Below, piece after piece: positions 13,133-33,606 of a stretch of 64,000 bases of DNA. Made by a program: the position numbers and the translations under genes. The notes below the pieces were generated by a model. It saw only the letters and a program-made list of their open reading frames with translations. It was not told the DNA's origin and searched no databases. How positions within the stretch are numbered: the stretch's first letter is position 1; every line of letters begins with the position of its first letter. This stretch comes from Beroe forskalii (taxonomy: Eukaryota; Ctenophora; Nuda; Beroida; Beroidae), in contig WFMF01000508.1 in assembly GCA_011033025.1 (NCBI GenBank), forward strand, positions 29,682-93,681. The letters are read 5' to 3'.

Positions 13133-13989
13133 CCTTAGTACAGGAAATTAAGAACTCCGAAAATTAAGAAGGCACAATATTACGCAGCACCAAATTAAGC
13201 ATTTTTTGTGACCCCAGTGCTTAATTTTATGCTACTTAATTTAATGCTTTCTTAATTTCTTGCACCTCACCTGTAATTGATTCGAGTTAAATTTAGGCAG
13301 TAAGAATGAGACCATTTTCATTTAAGTTAAATAACAAAATTTTGTAAATATTATGATCCATTGGGCTTCTTAAATTCTTTTCACAAATTTGAATGTTGAA
13401 GAACGGATCTATGATAGCTAGTGATACTAATTTATTTATTCTCTTGACTCAATGGAATACCAGTACCTTTCTAATTGATGTGGTTCTTTAATGACTTCTG
13501 TTTTAAAGAAACCTAAGACATCTGGAGGTCTCAAATTTGATTGAATAAAATACCCAAAGTAGTGTTGTAAAGTTTTTAATAAACTTTACAACTTTGTAGG
13601 AATTTTAATAAACTTTTCTGCAAAGAGAACTTCTTAAAATTAATCACAAATGTTTGAGAAACAGGTCAAACATTTGGTCTACAGATGGATTCCTACACTC
13701 CTAAATCTCTCTGAAAATACCGGCTCCCTTCACCCGTTGATTATTAATCATACTATCTAAATCGATTACTGGTGGCTATCTCTTCTACATCATATTTATG
13801 TGTCTGATTATCTCATGACATGGTTAAATATGCACGGTGCACGTTTTGATTTGATTCTGAAATAAATTAAGAACGCATTTAATGTCGGACCATTTAATTA
13901 AGAAAGCACATTACTACGTTACATCAAATTAAGCATTTTTGGCGGCTGGAATGCTTAATTTTCTGCTTACTTAATTTCATCTATTAAGG
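13133..13989 (+). mobile_element. Non-autonomous TA-flanked DNA element, CCTTAGTAC family, copy 1
   Basis: The element starts CCTTAGTACAGGAAATTAAG and ends in the imperfect inverse (cttaatttcatctattaagg), flanked by TA on both sides. A second copy lies in opposite orientation at 56,306-57,201 and shares internal blocks such as the subterminal aattaag repeats, gcaccaaattaagcattttt and the tgtaaagtttt region. It has no ORF, so it is non-autonomous. The TA target and small size suggest a Tc1/mariner-like MITE (inference). It is not seen at the mirrored right-arm site. Confidence 0.8.
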
Positions 13990-14510
13990 TATACCCCTGT
14001 TATCGTCGCGCGGCACGCTTCCTCAGAAGTGAAGCGCGCGGTGCGTACCCACACCTTTGCGGGCTTAGGAACTTTTCTGCAGTTGCCAGACCACTGCGCG
14101 CTTGGAACGCGCGCGCACCTCGACTAGCAGAGTCTGGTAACATCAGATTAAATCATTATGTCAATTAATACATTGTTGTTTACGCGCACGGAGTGAGCGC
14201 GCGCGGCGTGGCAAGCATTTTTCGACGGCACTGGTTAAAGGAATACATAGTTTATTAGTTAAGATTCTTCATATCCACAGCCACATCCGCGCGCGGCGCG
14301 GGCGTCATTCTCACATGGGGTTTGAAATTCGACAGTCGTAAACAACAATGTACTTGATGCGATGTTGCCAGAATGCCAGACTCTGCTAGTCGCATGATCA
14401 AAAATTTTTAAATTCTTGGGGGGCAGTTCACTGAATTTTGACTGAATATTTTGAGGAGAACGACGCCACGACGGCGCAAGCGCGAAATAAGGCCTTTGCA
14501 ATAACGTTGA
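13990..14510. repeat. GC-rich palindromic block
   Basis: A patch of gcgcgc-rich DNA in an AT-rich setting. It contains cgactagcagagtctgg at about 14,113 and its inverse ccagactctgctagtcg at about 14,378, which probably bound an inserted element of about 280 bp. Related motifs (gactctgcgagtcg, ggcgcgcttcc, cggcgtggcaagc) occur at 38,578-39,350, so this is a GC-rich repeat family. A short minus ORF at 14,259-14,501 is not credible. Confidence 0.5.
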
Positions 14511-15152
14511 CCTGGTTTTTCAAAAAATTGTTCCAATATTTTATTGAGAACAGTGATTAATTATTTTGTAGATCAGGACATTGTAGTGTCATTATTTTCG
14601 TAATAAATTCTTGACATATTACTTTGTCGTTCCTTTTATTCTCAAAATTATCCTGTTGATCTTAAGTGACATAAATTAGTCAAGAGACAAATGATAATGG
14701 AGAAGACATTTCAAAGCAATTGCTGCTACAGTTATTCTTTCATGGATGATGTTGGATTCAATTCTAGTTAATATATTATCATTATTATAATAATTAAGTA
14801 GAGTTCGATTGTCTATCAAAATTTATTTAAAATTTCATTTGTTGTGTTGCTGTCTATATTTTTCTAACTTATGTTTTCAATACATGCATGAAATCTCCCA
14901 GTGTCTTATCTAATGGAGCTAGCTATTGCATGTTTGTGGTAAGCTGGCAAAGTATTCAAGTTGAGCCATTGTTTCTGTGAATTAAATTGAATTAAAATTT
15001 ATTACTGCTTCAGTTTAGAGTTAAATTGAACAACTATTCAAATCTTCTTTCTTCTTCTTCTTCGACCTAGAAAAGATAACGATAAATTTAACTTGTTCCT
15101 GGTCTAGGTACCCACAAGATGATACAATGTGGTAGATCAAATTCAGCTAGCA

Positions 15153-15319
15153 TTAGGTGGTTTCATCGTTCCGCATCAATCAAATGGATCGATCAAATGA
15201 AAAACGCGCACAATACACTTTTATGAAGACATCCGCGCAAAAAAGCAAGCAAGCGCGATTGTGTGCGTTTTTCATTTGATCAGTTCATTCGATCGACGCG
15301 TAACGATGCAGGTGCCTAA
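15153..15319. mobile_element. Small MITE with 60-bp terminal inverted repeats
   Basis: The ends TTAGGTGGTTTCATCGTT and, inverted, TTAGGCACCTGCATCGTT continue as imperfect inverted repeats of about 60 bp (sharing gatcaaatgaaaaacgc.cacaat) around a 40-bp loop. The right arm has the empty site (agcattacattc), so insertion followed the duplication. The TTA/TA target is consistent with a TA-type MITE. Confidence 0.75.
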
Positions 15320-15593
15320 CATTTCATTGCTGAAATGGTCCTGGCTTATCCATGATTCTGATCATGCCCACCATGATGAGAGAATAGTTTTGCAAAAGTT
15401 ATTTGATAATGAAGTACACAGGAGGTTGTTGAACCATTGCTTAATATTCTAAGGTATTTTGAACCATTGCTTGAGATTATAAGGTATTCCCCCTTCATTC
15501 TTATATGAAATTAATCTTTGATGGGTTCAATTTTCACAGGAATTTAAGTATGAATGAGGCTATGTACCACAGATTAGTACCCAGCTGACAGTA

Positions 15594-24048
<8,455 letters not shown>

Positions 24049-25796
24049 AAGTGCATTTTTCACTCTATCAACAGCGTTGGTCGCCCGATGGTGTCTAGAA
24101 TCTTTATCTTCTGGGTATGTCAATTTTCATGTACTTGTTTGATGATTTTTTAACCGCAGTTTTCAAATTTGAATCCTACTTTCAGGCGTACCGTGACAAG
24201 TTTAGCTTTTGAAGACGCTAGCAACAGTTAGGGTTAAATAGTTTGTTAAAAGTTACTTGCATGAAGTTAAATCCCATCCGTGAATCGATGAAATAGTCGA
24301 AAAATCTCCACTCGGATTATGTTTCATGAGGACGCTCAGATAAAAAGAATGATTCAGAAAAAAGGCAAACGAAATTTGACAAATCATGTGAAAAGAAGAA
24401 ATTTGAAGAATCAAAATTTGACGGCGAATGAATTATGCTGAAAACCCGAAAAACGAATCATGGGTGCTGATGACAAGAAGAAAAAAGTGATCTCATCCCA
24501 GCCACAATTACAGAAAATAATCATGCCCCTTCCTGCATCTTTCAGTAGACTGTAGCCTTTAAATTTTAAGTTATATTGATTATTCGCGGGTTTTCAGTCA
24601 AAACTTATTTATTTTTCTTTCTCAAGATCGCTATGGTTTATTTCAAAATGGTATCAGTTTCCGTATTTTTGAATGAGAAAGCTTTTTCCTGAAAATCCGT
24701 CGACGATTTGTGCCCTCATTTTAATCTTGTTTTGTGAAGTTGGAGGGTCGCAGGCGCCCCTTTTTTACTTGTTGACACATAACAATGAACAAATATTTGG
24801 TAATCTCTTCTTTTATTTTCAGATAGGATTTTAATAATCAGTGCTATTCCACATTACCACCATCGATTTGGAATCGCACTCTGAATTTTCTGAAGTTACA
24901 ATTGCCAAATACAAAATCGTTGACTGTTACGTTAAATCATATAATTTTATAACATTTTATAACATTATATGGTTAATATTTGATAGTTAATGGACTAATT
25001 TGTGAGTCACAGTCGTGAATAATCTTTTGTACAGACTATTTCGTGTTATTTTGTAAAGTTTTATTGGTATTTTTTATCATTATTTTCATTTACATATCAC
25101 CATGATATATTATTTTGGTTTTAGCCTAAATAATAGGACACAATAACAAATATGATCTTTTATTGTACCAGTTAATTTATTGTGCGCTCCAATGCTGCTG
25201 CATTCTACATTGGGTGAAGTTTTCAATGAAAGTCGGGTATCGGGAAGTCAGCAATTTTTTGAAATACTGTTCAAAATTTACCCATTATTAATCCCAAATT
25301 CAATCACTTTCAGCAATAATTCAGATTTCTTGCGTGTCAAATTTGGCACTTCCTGAGTGAAGGTTTAGAAGCCTTGGCGCTTCCAAGTTGGATATGAATG
25401 TGGCAGCATTATTTATCTATTTGATTTATGATATTTTATTAACGGAAACGTATGTTTAGATACGTGTTAACCTTAAATTTAAATATTAACGTACTACTTT
25501 ATACTTTGTGCAGGGTGGTAGTTTTATAGTATCTTATTTTTGATCGTATTATCTTAACCGAGGTCATTTTAATTCAATTAATTGAAGAATGAAGATAATA
25601 ACCGCTGGTATTATTCTTTCAAAAAGCACCATTTTTATTTATCAGAAAAAGTAATGGATAAAATTGTTTCTGTTTCCAAATTTCAGCAACCTCAACCTTG
25701 GTTTAATGTATTTTTTAATTCGAAGTATGATTTTCCGTGGCCCTGTTCGATGTTTTCACAAGCAAATTCGATTCGGCGATTTTAAGGTTTTGTTCT
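24049..25796. other. Inner left-arm DNA, no gene seen
   Basis: AT-rich, non-coding sequence downstream of the zinc-finger stop that mirrors 27,066-28,853 closely. Examples are the cgatttggaatcgcactctgaattttctgaag block and the gattttccgtggccctgttcg block at the inner edge. An ORF at 25,582-25,785 lies inside this mirrored DNA but shows no family signature. The sequence could hold 3' UTR or undetected terminal exons. Confidence 0.5.
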
Positions 25797-27065
25797 TGCG
25801 TTTTCATGCTGGCAACATCTAAATGCACTGATCACGATTTTTCGATTAAATTGAACTTGTGACTTCATAACGTTACTCTGAAATTCTATAATCATGAAAC
25901 ATTCCCTTGAACAGTCCCCACAGAATAATCTTATCAAAGAGCTGTTCAGCTTCGGCGAACCTCATCGGGAAGAGCGGACCTAAGGCATAATATGCCCTAA
26001 TTGTTATGTGGTTTGGTTTGTTAATAACCAAAACAATGTAATTATAATAAGAGACGATTCATTGTTAATTTAATCCTCAATACATAGATGGAAATGTCTG
26101 AATGACAATATAAATTTTTCAATATTTTTGTATTTTTTTTGTATATTTTTGTATATATTTGTATTTTTTTGTCCAACGAATTTTTTGTCCAACTTCAGAA
26201 AACAGGGTACACATTGGACAATTATACAAAAAAATCATGATCCCCCCCCCCCCTTGGTGGCGTCAAATGATCATTTTGTTCAACAAATCAGCAGAAAAAT
26301 GCCTCAGACATTTCATCTCACATTTATCTGATTTTGTTGTCAGTTCGGAGACGGATCCACTGAGGAATGGGTCGGTTCTGTTTCTGGGCCTTAGCCAGCT
26401 TCTTCTTGATCATAAACCTCTTGAGGGAGCCCATGGTCTCAGGAGGCACAGAGGGTTAGGGGAATAAAGCTAACATTGAAAAGCTTGTCAGTTAGATCAA
26501 TAAAAGGGAAGATAACTCTAAAATGAAAGATTGATTCACATTCCACTGATTTCCAGGGTTATTTCTTTACCAAAATAGGAGAGTGCTGTAGCAGTGAATG
26601 ATTCTATATTCGAATCTATTTACGCTAAGAGAAACGACGTGGATAAAAATTAATAAATTATTTAACTAACTTTTCAACAGGCTAAATGGTTATTTGCTAT
26701 GCGATCTCATTTGTTTGTGGAGCACGAACCTTAAATTTTACCGAGGAAACTTCCCTCCCCATTACTAGAAATTGTAAACAACCGAATCCTGATTATTCAG
26801 AATACCCATTTGCAAAAAATGCCCACTTTTCTCATCCTTCGAGAGTGCTGCACCAACAGATATGAGTTCAAGGTAAGATGACATTTAAAAAAGAATCATA
26901 GAGCACATTATATAGGATCTCATTGCTAGGTAGAAGCTCTGATTTAGACGCAATCATCCTCTACTTCCTTTCCAGGCATAATTACTTAGATCAAGGTGAT
27001 AGCCCAGTGTTGATAATCATAAGAAAAGAACCTTAAAACTTTGCAGAAGTGTTATCCATTGAAAA
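25797..27065. other. Unique spacer of the inverted duplication
   Basis: This 1.27 kb has no mirrored partner. It contains a poly-T/GTATTTTTTTG stretch at about 26,125-26,190, a run of C at 26,243-26,253 and a truncated RPL39 exon on the minus strand (26,324-26,434). Nothing else is recognisable. Spacers of this kind prevent a perfect hairpin and often mark the junction of an inverted duplication. Confidence 0.75.
26324..26434 (-). pseudogene. RPL39: Truncated ribosomal protein L39 exon
   Basis: The frame encodes 36 residues, from [20 protein letters not shown] through [16 protein letters not shown], then TAA. This is the eukaryotic large-subunit protein eL39, which is normally about 51 residues and continues with a Tyr-Asn-Ala/Ser-Lys-Arg-Arg tail. 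The conserved tail is missing. The sequence at the break is atcag|ataaat, which would be a standard donor (cag|gtaaat) but for one G-to-A change. I could not find the tail exon downstream on the minus strand. A pyrimidine-rich tract ending in tgag precedes accatgg and could be a 3' splice site, so this looks like a real exon rather than a processed copy. Most likely a dead gene fragment; a gene using a non-canonical donor cannot be excluded. Confidence 0.85.
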
Positions 27066-28853
27066 ACTCTAGAACAAAACCTTAACATCGCCGCAGCGAA
27101 TTTGCTTGCGAAAACATCGAACAGGGCCACGGAAAATCGAACTTAGAATTAAAAAAATACATTAAACCAAGGCTGAGGTTGCTGCCATTTGGAAACAGAA
27201 ACAATTTTATCCATTACTTTTTCTTTTTCTGATAAATAAAAAATGGTGCTTTTTGAAAGAATAATGCCAGCAGTTATTATCTTCATTCTTCAATTAATTG
27301 ATTTAAAATGACCTCGGTTAAGATAATACGATCAAAAATAAGATACTATAAAACTACCACCCTGCACAAAGTATAAAGTAGTACGTTAATATTTTAATTT
27401 AAGGTTATCACGTATCTAAACATACGTTTCCGTTAATAAAATATCATAAATCAAATAGATAAATAATGCTGCCACATTCATATCCAACTTGGAACCTTAC
27501 AAAAACAAACCTTCGGCAGGAAGTGCCAAATTTGACACGCAAGAAATCGGAATTATTGCTGAAAACTTAGTGATTGAATTTGGGATTCATAATGGGTAAA
27601 TTTTGAACAGTATTTTAAAAATTTGCTGACTTCCCGATACCCGACTTTCACTAAAAACTTCACCCAATGTAGAATGCAGCAGCATTTGGAGTGCACAATA
27701 AATTAACTGGTACAATAAAAGATCATATTTGTTATTGTGTCCTATTATTTAGGCTAAAACCAAAATAATATTATGGTGATATGTAAATGAAAATAATGAT
27801 AAAAAATACCAATAAAACTTTACAAAATAACACGAAATAGTCTGTACAAAAGATTATTCACGACTGTGACTCACAAATTAGTCCATTAACTATCAAATAT
27901 TAACCATATAATGTTATAAAATGTTATAAAATTATATGATTTAATAACGTAACAGTCAACGATTTTGTATTTGGCAATTGTAACTTCAGAAAATTCAGAG
28001 TGCGATTCCAAATCGATGGTGGTAATGTGGAATAGCACTGATTATTAAAATCCTATCTGAAAATAAAAGAAGAGATTACCAAATATTTGTTCATTGTTAT
28101 GTGTCAACAAGTAAAAAAGGGGCGCCTGCGACCCTCCAACTTCACAAAACAAGATTAAAATGAGGGCACAAATCGTCGACGGATTTTCAGGAAAAAGTTT
28201 TCTCATTCAAAAAGACGGATACTGATACCATTTTGAAATAACCATAACGATCTGGAGAAAGAAAAATAAATAAGTTTTGACTGAAAACCCGTGAATAATC
28301 AATATAACTTAAAATTTAAAGGCTACAGTCTACTGAAAGTGTGTTTCTTTTCCTTAAAGAAGCTGCAAGAAGGGGCATGATTCTTTTCTGTAATTGTGGC
28401 CGGAATGAGTCAACTTTTTCTTCTTGTCATCAGCACCCATGATTTGTTTTTCGGGTTTTCAGCATAATTCATTCGCCGTCAAATTTTTATTCTTCAAATT
28501 TCTTCTTTTCACATGATTTTTCAAATTTCGTTTGCCTTTTCTGAATCATTCTTTTTTTTTCTGGGCGTTTTCATGAAACACAATCCAAGTAGAGATCTTA
28601 CGACGATTTCATCGATTCGCGGATGTGATTCCGTGTTAAGAAAGTAACTTTTAACAAACTATTTAACCCTAACTGTTGCTAGCGTCTTCAAAAGCTAAAC
28701 TTGTCACGGTACGCCTGAAAATATGATTAAAATTTGAAAACTGCGGTTAAAAGTTATTATCAATCAAGTTCATGCAAATTGACATCCCCAGAAAATGAAG
28801 AAAAGTTGACAATTCTACAACCACCGGGTGACCTGCGCTGTGTTTATAATCTT
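27066..28853. other. Inner right-arm DNA, no gene seen
   Basis: Non-coding mirror of 24,049-25,796. It differs by scattered substitutions and short indels and contains no recognisable ORF, RNA gene or element. Confidence 0.5.
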
Positions 28854-29769
28854 TTAGGGAAAAAGATGCTCAAATTGTCCTAGACTAAGCTTCCTAACCT
28901 GTCTGTAAGCATTAGCCATCCTCTGGACATGACTCTGTTTGTGGGTACTCAGAGCACTGGCAGTCATGAAGGTCCTCTGACACATGTCACAGGGGTACGG
29001 CTTCCTGGGGAATCACGGACATTTGAAAAACATTTTACTTCACGACACTATTTCACCAAACGATATTTCAACTTTTGGCTAAGGCTAGGGTGAGCGTAAT
29101 GGTTAGGGTTGGAGTCAAGGGTTAAGAGGTTAAGGTTATGGTTAGGATCAGGTGGATAAAGTGATGTAAAATTTTAGAGTTTATAATTCTCCTCTACCTG
29201 TCGAGATGGATGTGCTCGTGGATGGAGAGGGAGGAGAGCATGGTGAAGGTCTTACCGCAGATATTGCACTGGAACGGCTTCTCGTCTTGCTGTGAGGGAT
29301 GGGGGTTAAGGGAGGGGTAATGGATGTAAGTTAAAATAGGGGAGGGCACGTTAACGCAAGGGGGTATCTTAGGACAAAGTTTAAAGTGGATTATCTGGTT
29401 GGATCGTCGTACAGACAAGATGTAATCACATGTTTTAGGGAGAGCAAACCACTGTTATTGTATTTTCAGTGAACCCAAGCCTGAAAGCCTATTACCTTGT
29501 GAACGAGTTCGTGGATCCTCAGATGTCCGTGATGAACGAACTCTCTCCTGCACACTTTGCACTGGTAGGGGCGCTGTTTCTGATGGGTCCTCTTGTGCCG
29601 CCTCAGACTTTCTATCCAGGTGAAGCGCTTGCCGCAGATGTCACACCCGTGAGGCTTCTCTCCAGTGTGGATGTACTGGTGACGCCTCAGATTTCCTGGA
29701 AAAGACGGAAGGTAAAACAGGGCTCGTTAACAAGTTTGAGGATGGGTTCATTGAACAAAATAATTTAGG

Positions 29770-30535
29770 AGGGTGCAATGGACATCCTGTTCGGTTCCCT
29801 CCCTGGCCAGGGAGGTAACCCCCCGCGGAATAAAAAAAACTGGCCAGGGGTATAAGTTAGAGATTTGAGTGTCACAGGGTGATATAATATATAATATATA
29901 ATATATAATAATATCATGATAATTGGGAGCAAATTTGGAAAGCCGAGATCTCAAGAACGGGAAATGGTAGAGTCATGATCGAGGTCAGGTTTTGTTGATC
30001 TAAGATGGGAAAATGTTATAGGCTATAAGAGAAGTTCTGGTGACGTCATTTTCACGTCACTATGACGTCATCAACTTAGCGAAATTTATTTATTTTTTAG
30101 CGAAAATAGGCCATTTTTGAGCGCATTTTTCACCAAGAAGGAAAGGAGATTGCTCAAAAATGTTGAAAAATCGTTAGTTGGAAATTTAAAGAGCTTTCAG
30201 AAAATCATATGGATCATTGGGCTATCTCGATTTTTCATCGAGATATACGCGATTTTCTAAGGTACGGTGAAAAATAAATTTCAAAATTTTAGGAGAAAAA
30301 CTTAAACGAGTGATATCTCAAGAACTGCAGCTTATCTTGAGATGAAACCGGTCAAAGTATGTTGTACTAAGGCGGAATTGTCTTATAGGCTATATGGGAA
30401 GTTGGTTGGAGCTTATTTGGGTGCTGTGATGACGTCATCAAAATCGCGTAAAACCACTAAAATAGCGTATTTTGTGATATAACGCTATTTTGCGCTACTT
30501 TTACATCTCCAACTCAGAGTTTTCATCGGATTATG
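29770..30535. other. Arm-specific insert in zinc-finger intron 13, left part
   Basis: Sequence absent from the left copy, whose intron 13 is only 190 bp. It has a palindromic ccctggccaggg at about 29,803, an AT dinucleotide-rich run near 29,880-29,915, and several gtgacgtcat/tgacgtcatc words (30,030-30,075 and 30,430-30,440). It reads like non-coding repetitive DNA of the same style as the foldback element in the left arm. Confidence 0.45.
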
Positions 30536-30540
30536 TGGGT

Positions 30541-30763
30541 CAGAATAACGGGGGTCCGAATAACGGGGGTCCAAATAACGGGGGTCCGAATAACGGGGGT
30601 CCGAATAACGGGGGTCCGAGTAACGGGGGTCCGAATAACGGGGGTCCGAATAACGGGGGTCCGAATATCGGGGGTCCGAGTAACGGGGGTCCGAATAACG
30701 GGGGTCCGAATAACGGGGGTCCGAATAACGGGGGTCCGAATAACGGAGGTCCGAATAACGGGG
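30541..30763. repeat. 15-bp minisatellite (ccgaataacgggggt)n
   Basis: About 15 units of ccgaataacgggggt with few substitutions. Because the period is a multiple of three, it is open in several frames: NNGGP repeats on plus, SDPRY repeats on minus. It lies inside the disrupted intron 13 of the right zinc-finger copy, so these ORFs are probably by-products. Confidence 0.9.
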
Positions 30764-30783
30764 AAATATACGATGGACTAGTG

Positions 30784-31107
30784 AAGCACGTGAGTTCACG
30801 CGGACGTTTTGTAGAAATTAGGGGATTTGAAGAAATTGATATTTATGCAGGATTTTCGACTTGATTATGTTGAAATGAGTTTAAATACGACTAATGCACA
30901 TGAAATTAGATCTGGTTGCCATATTTTAGCACGTGAGTACACACGGACGTTTTGTAGAAATTAGGGGATTTGAAGAAATTGATATTTACACGGGATTTTC
31001 GACTTGGTTACGTTGAAATGAGTTCAAATACGACTAATGCACGTGAAATTAGATCTGGTTGCTATATTTAAGCACGTGAGTACACACGGACGTTTTGTAG
31101 AAATTAA
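30784..31107. repeat. 143-bp tandem repeat, 2.3 units
   Basis: Units starting near 30,784, 30,927 and 31,070 share agcacgtgagt-cac-cggacgttttgtagaaatta. The second full unit differs from the first by only a few bases; the third is cut after about 38 bp. This is recent local duplication in the insert of the right zinc-finger copy. Confidence 0.8.
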
Positions 31108-31200
31108 GACATGTATCAATTCTAATAATTTCAAGTTAGAATAACTTAGTTTTGGACTTCCTCAGGGTGATTTATGTGGGTTAGACTTGCGTGTGGGCTA

Positions 31201-31683
<483 letters not shown>

Positions 31684-33396
31684 TTAGATGTGTGTACTGT
31701 TGATTTGATCGTCGTAATGAGACAATTTAACGTAAGTATGAAAGTGATTTTCCATCATTTAACTGCAAATTAAGTCAAATCATAACAGACATACTCCGCA
31801 TACCAACTCTCCTGTGTGTATGTAGTTGTGGACCTTGAGATGTGAGATGTGAGGGAAGACCCTCTGACATATCTTACACTGGTAGAACTTCTTCTTACTC
31901 GTCTCAATGGAGGCGTGAGTGGGTTGTAACTTGGCTTTCTTGTCTATGTGCTTGCAGTAACACTTCTCATGGACCACGTAGTACCAGTACGTCTTGAAGC
32001 CTTTGCCACACACCTGGGGGTGGTAAGAGCTGTTTAGCCAGGACAACCTGGTTGTAATCCAAAGCAGTTGATCGAAATTCAGCCTTATTGAGTCATGAAT
32101 GGTGTGTAAGTTCCATATTAGTCGATAATGGGCTCAAACAATTAACACAATTATGAATCCATTGAAATGGGTCCTCTGATCCGCCGCACACCTTGCACTT
32201 GAAGGGTTTATCCCCTCCAGCATGAGACATCTTGTGAACTGCCAGTGTCTGTTTGTGATCAAAGCTCTTATTGCACTTATCACACTTGTACAGAGTCTTA
32301 CCATGGGCTGTCCTGTTGTGTTCCTGAGAGAGGATGGTAAGAAATGGAGAAGATAGCTCCAGACTCTAGAGTGTGGAAAAAGTGCTTGCTATGGCAAATG
32401 ATTAAAGAATCTGGCGGAGAGTGGACTTATGAAAACAGAACCATCGCATGGGTAACCAAGAGAATGGTTTCATGGCATAACACAGGCTTAAAGAACACTA
32501 GCTACAAACAACCACTTGGACAAACACAAAACGTCAAAACAGCTCCATGCCACTTCAATATATTAACTCACTTCTAGCTGAACGTTAGAAGAGAAGGTAG
32601 TGTCACACAGAGTACACTTGTGATCTGAACCCTGACACCGGTATTCGCTATGTCGCTGCAGCCTGGGGGTGTGCAAATACCAGGCTTATCTCAATGTACA
32701 TTATACATTTTACTGGAGGTATACATTATAGAGTACGAGTTCGGCTAAATCCAAGAAGGGTCTTCCATGCCATGAAATGGAAATGCATCGTGTTTTTAGT
32801 TCATAATTCTAAGAAAGATGCTCTTTAATAAACAGTGTATCATGTATACCCCAGCTTTGAAAGATGTACATTGAGAATATTGGACCTGGCTACTACACAT
32901 TGTTCCATGATCTAGCACACGGAATCAGTAAAAGGTGTTTGTACCTCAAACAAAGTCAAGAAATAACCCATCTCGTGACTGGTATAAATACACAATCAAT
33001 TTAGCCTGATGTTTCCCAGTTACCACTCACTGACAAAGGGTCAGTAAGTGGTAATTCAGGCGAATTGGATGATTCTCGGAACCAAGAATCACTGAAAGAA
33101 CTTTCGCGACAGGTTCAGCGTTGGAGTTCAAAAATAATGGATTTCGGACTCCAATGTAAACAGTTTTTGAACTCCAACACTAATTCCAAAACACAACTTT
33201 GAACTCCAAAACACAACAACAAACAGCCCAACACCGTACCTTTCCTCGTTTAGGAACTTCTTGCCGCACATCTCACACTGCTTGTAGCCGGCATGGTACC
33301 GCTCATGCTCCTTGAAATCAGACTGAGAGTTGAAGATCTTGGCACACTCCCCGCACTTGTACGCGAAGAGGGGGTGTTTCTCACGCTCATGAGCGT

Positions 33397-33606
33397 TGAG
33401 AGCCGACATGTGGGGCAGGTAGAGGTCGCACACCACGCAGTGAACTGGCTGATGAAAGGCAGGGTGAAAGGGGTGGAGGAGTGAGAGGGGTTAGGGGGTG
33501 ATGAGGGGGTGAGAAGGGGAGGGTGAGAAGGGGTTGGGGATGGGGGAGTTAAGAGCGGACATGTGGGGCAGGTAGAGGTCGCATACCACGCAGTGAACTG
33601 GCTGAG
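33397..33606 (-). repeat. Tandem duplication of the 5' end of zinc-finger exon 9 with its acceptor
   Basis: The block gacatgtggggcaggtagag..cagtgaactggctga occurs at about 33,397-33,452 (the true exon 9 start) and again at about 33,551-33,606. On the minus strand each copy includes a cag acceptor and the first ~50 nt of exon 9. The left arm has one copy. The upstream copy adds a second potential 3' splice site but lacks the rest of the exon. Confidence 0.8.

Larger units (their letters stand above)
12524..15593. other. Divergent intergenic region, left SYVN1 / zinc-finger
   Basis: The two start codons (12,523 minus, 15,594 plus) face away from each other across about 3.1 kb. Both promoters should lie here, but I cannot place a TATA box or initiator. 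Much of the interval is mobile DNA: a CCTTA-type element (13,133-13,989), a GC-rich block (about 13,995-14,400) and a small MITE (15,153-15,319). The sequence between the inserts aligns with the mirrored right-arm region (36,734-40,423). Confidence 0.6.

Noticed and set aside
30485..30864. SDPRY-repeat and NNGGP-repeat proteins
   Set aside because: They are by-products of a 15-bp minisatellite open on both strands within a disrupted intron.
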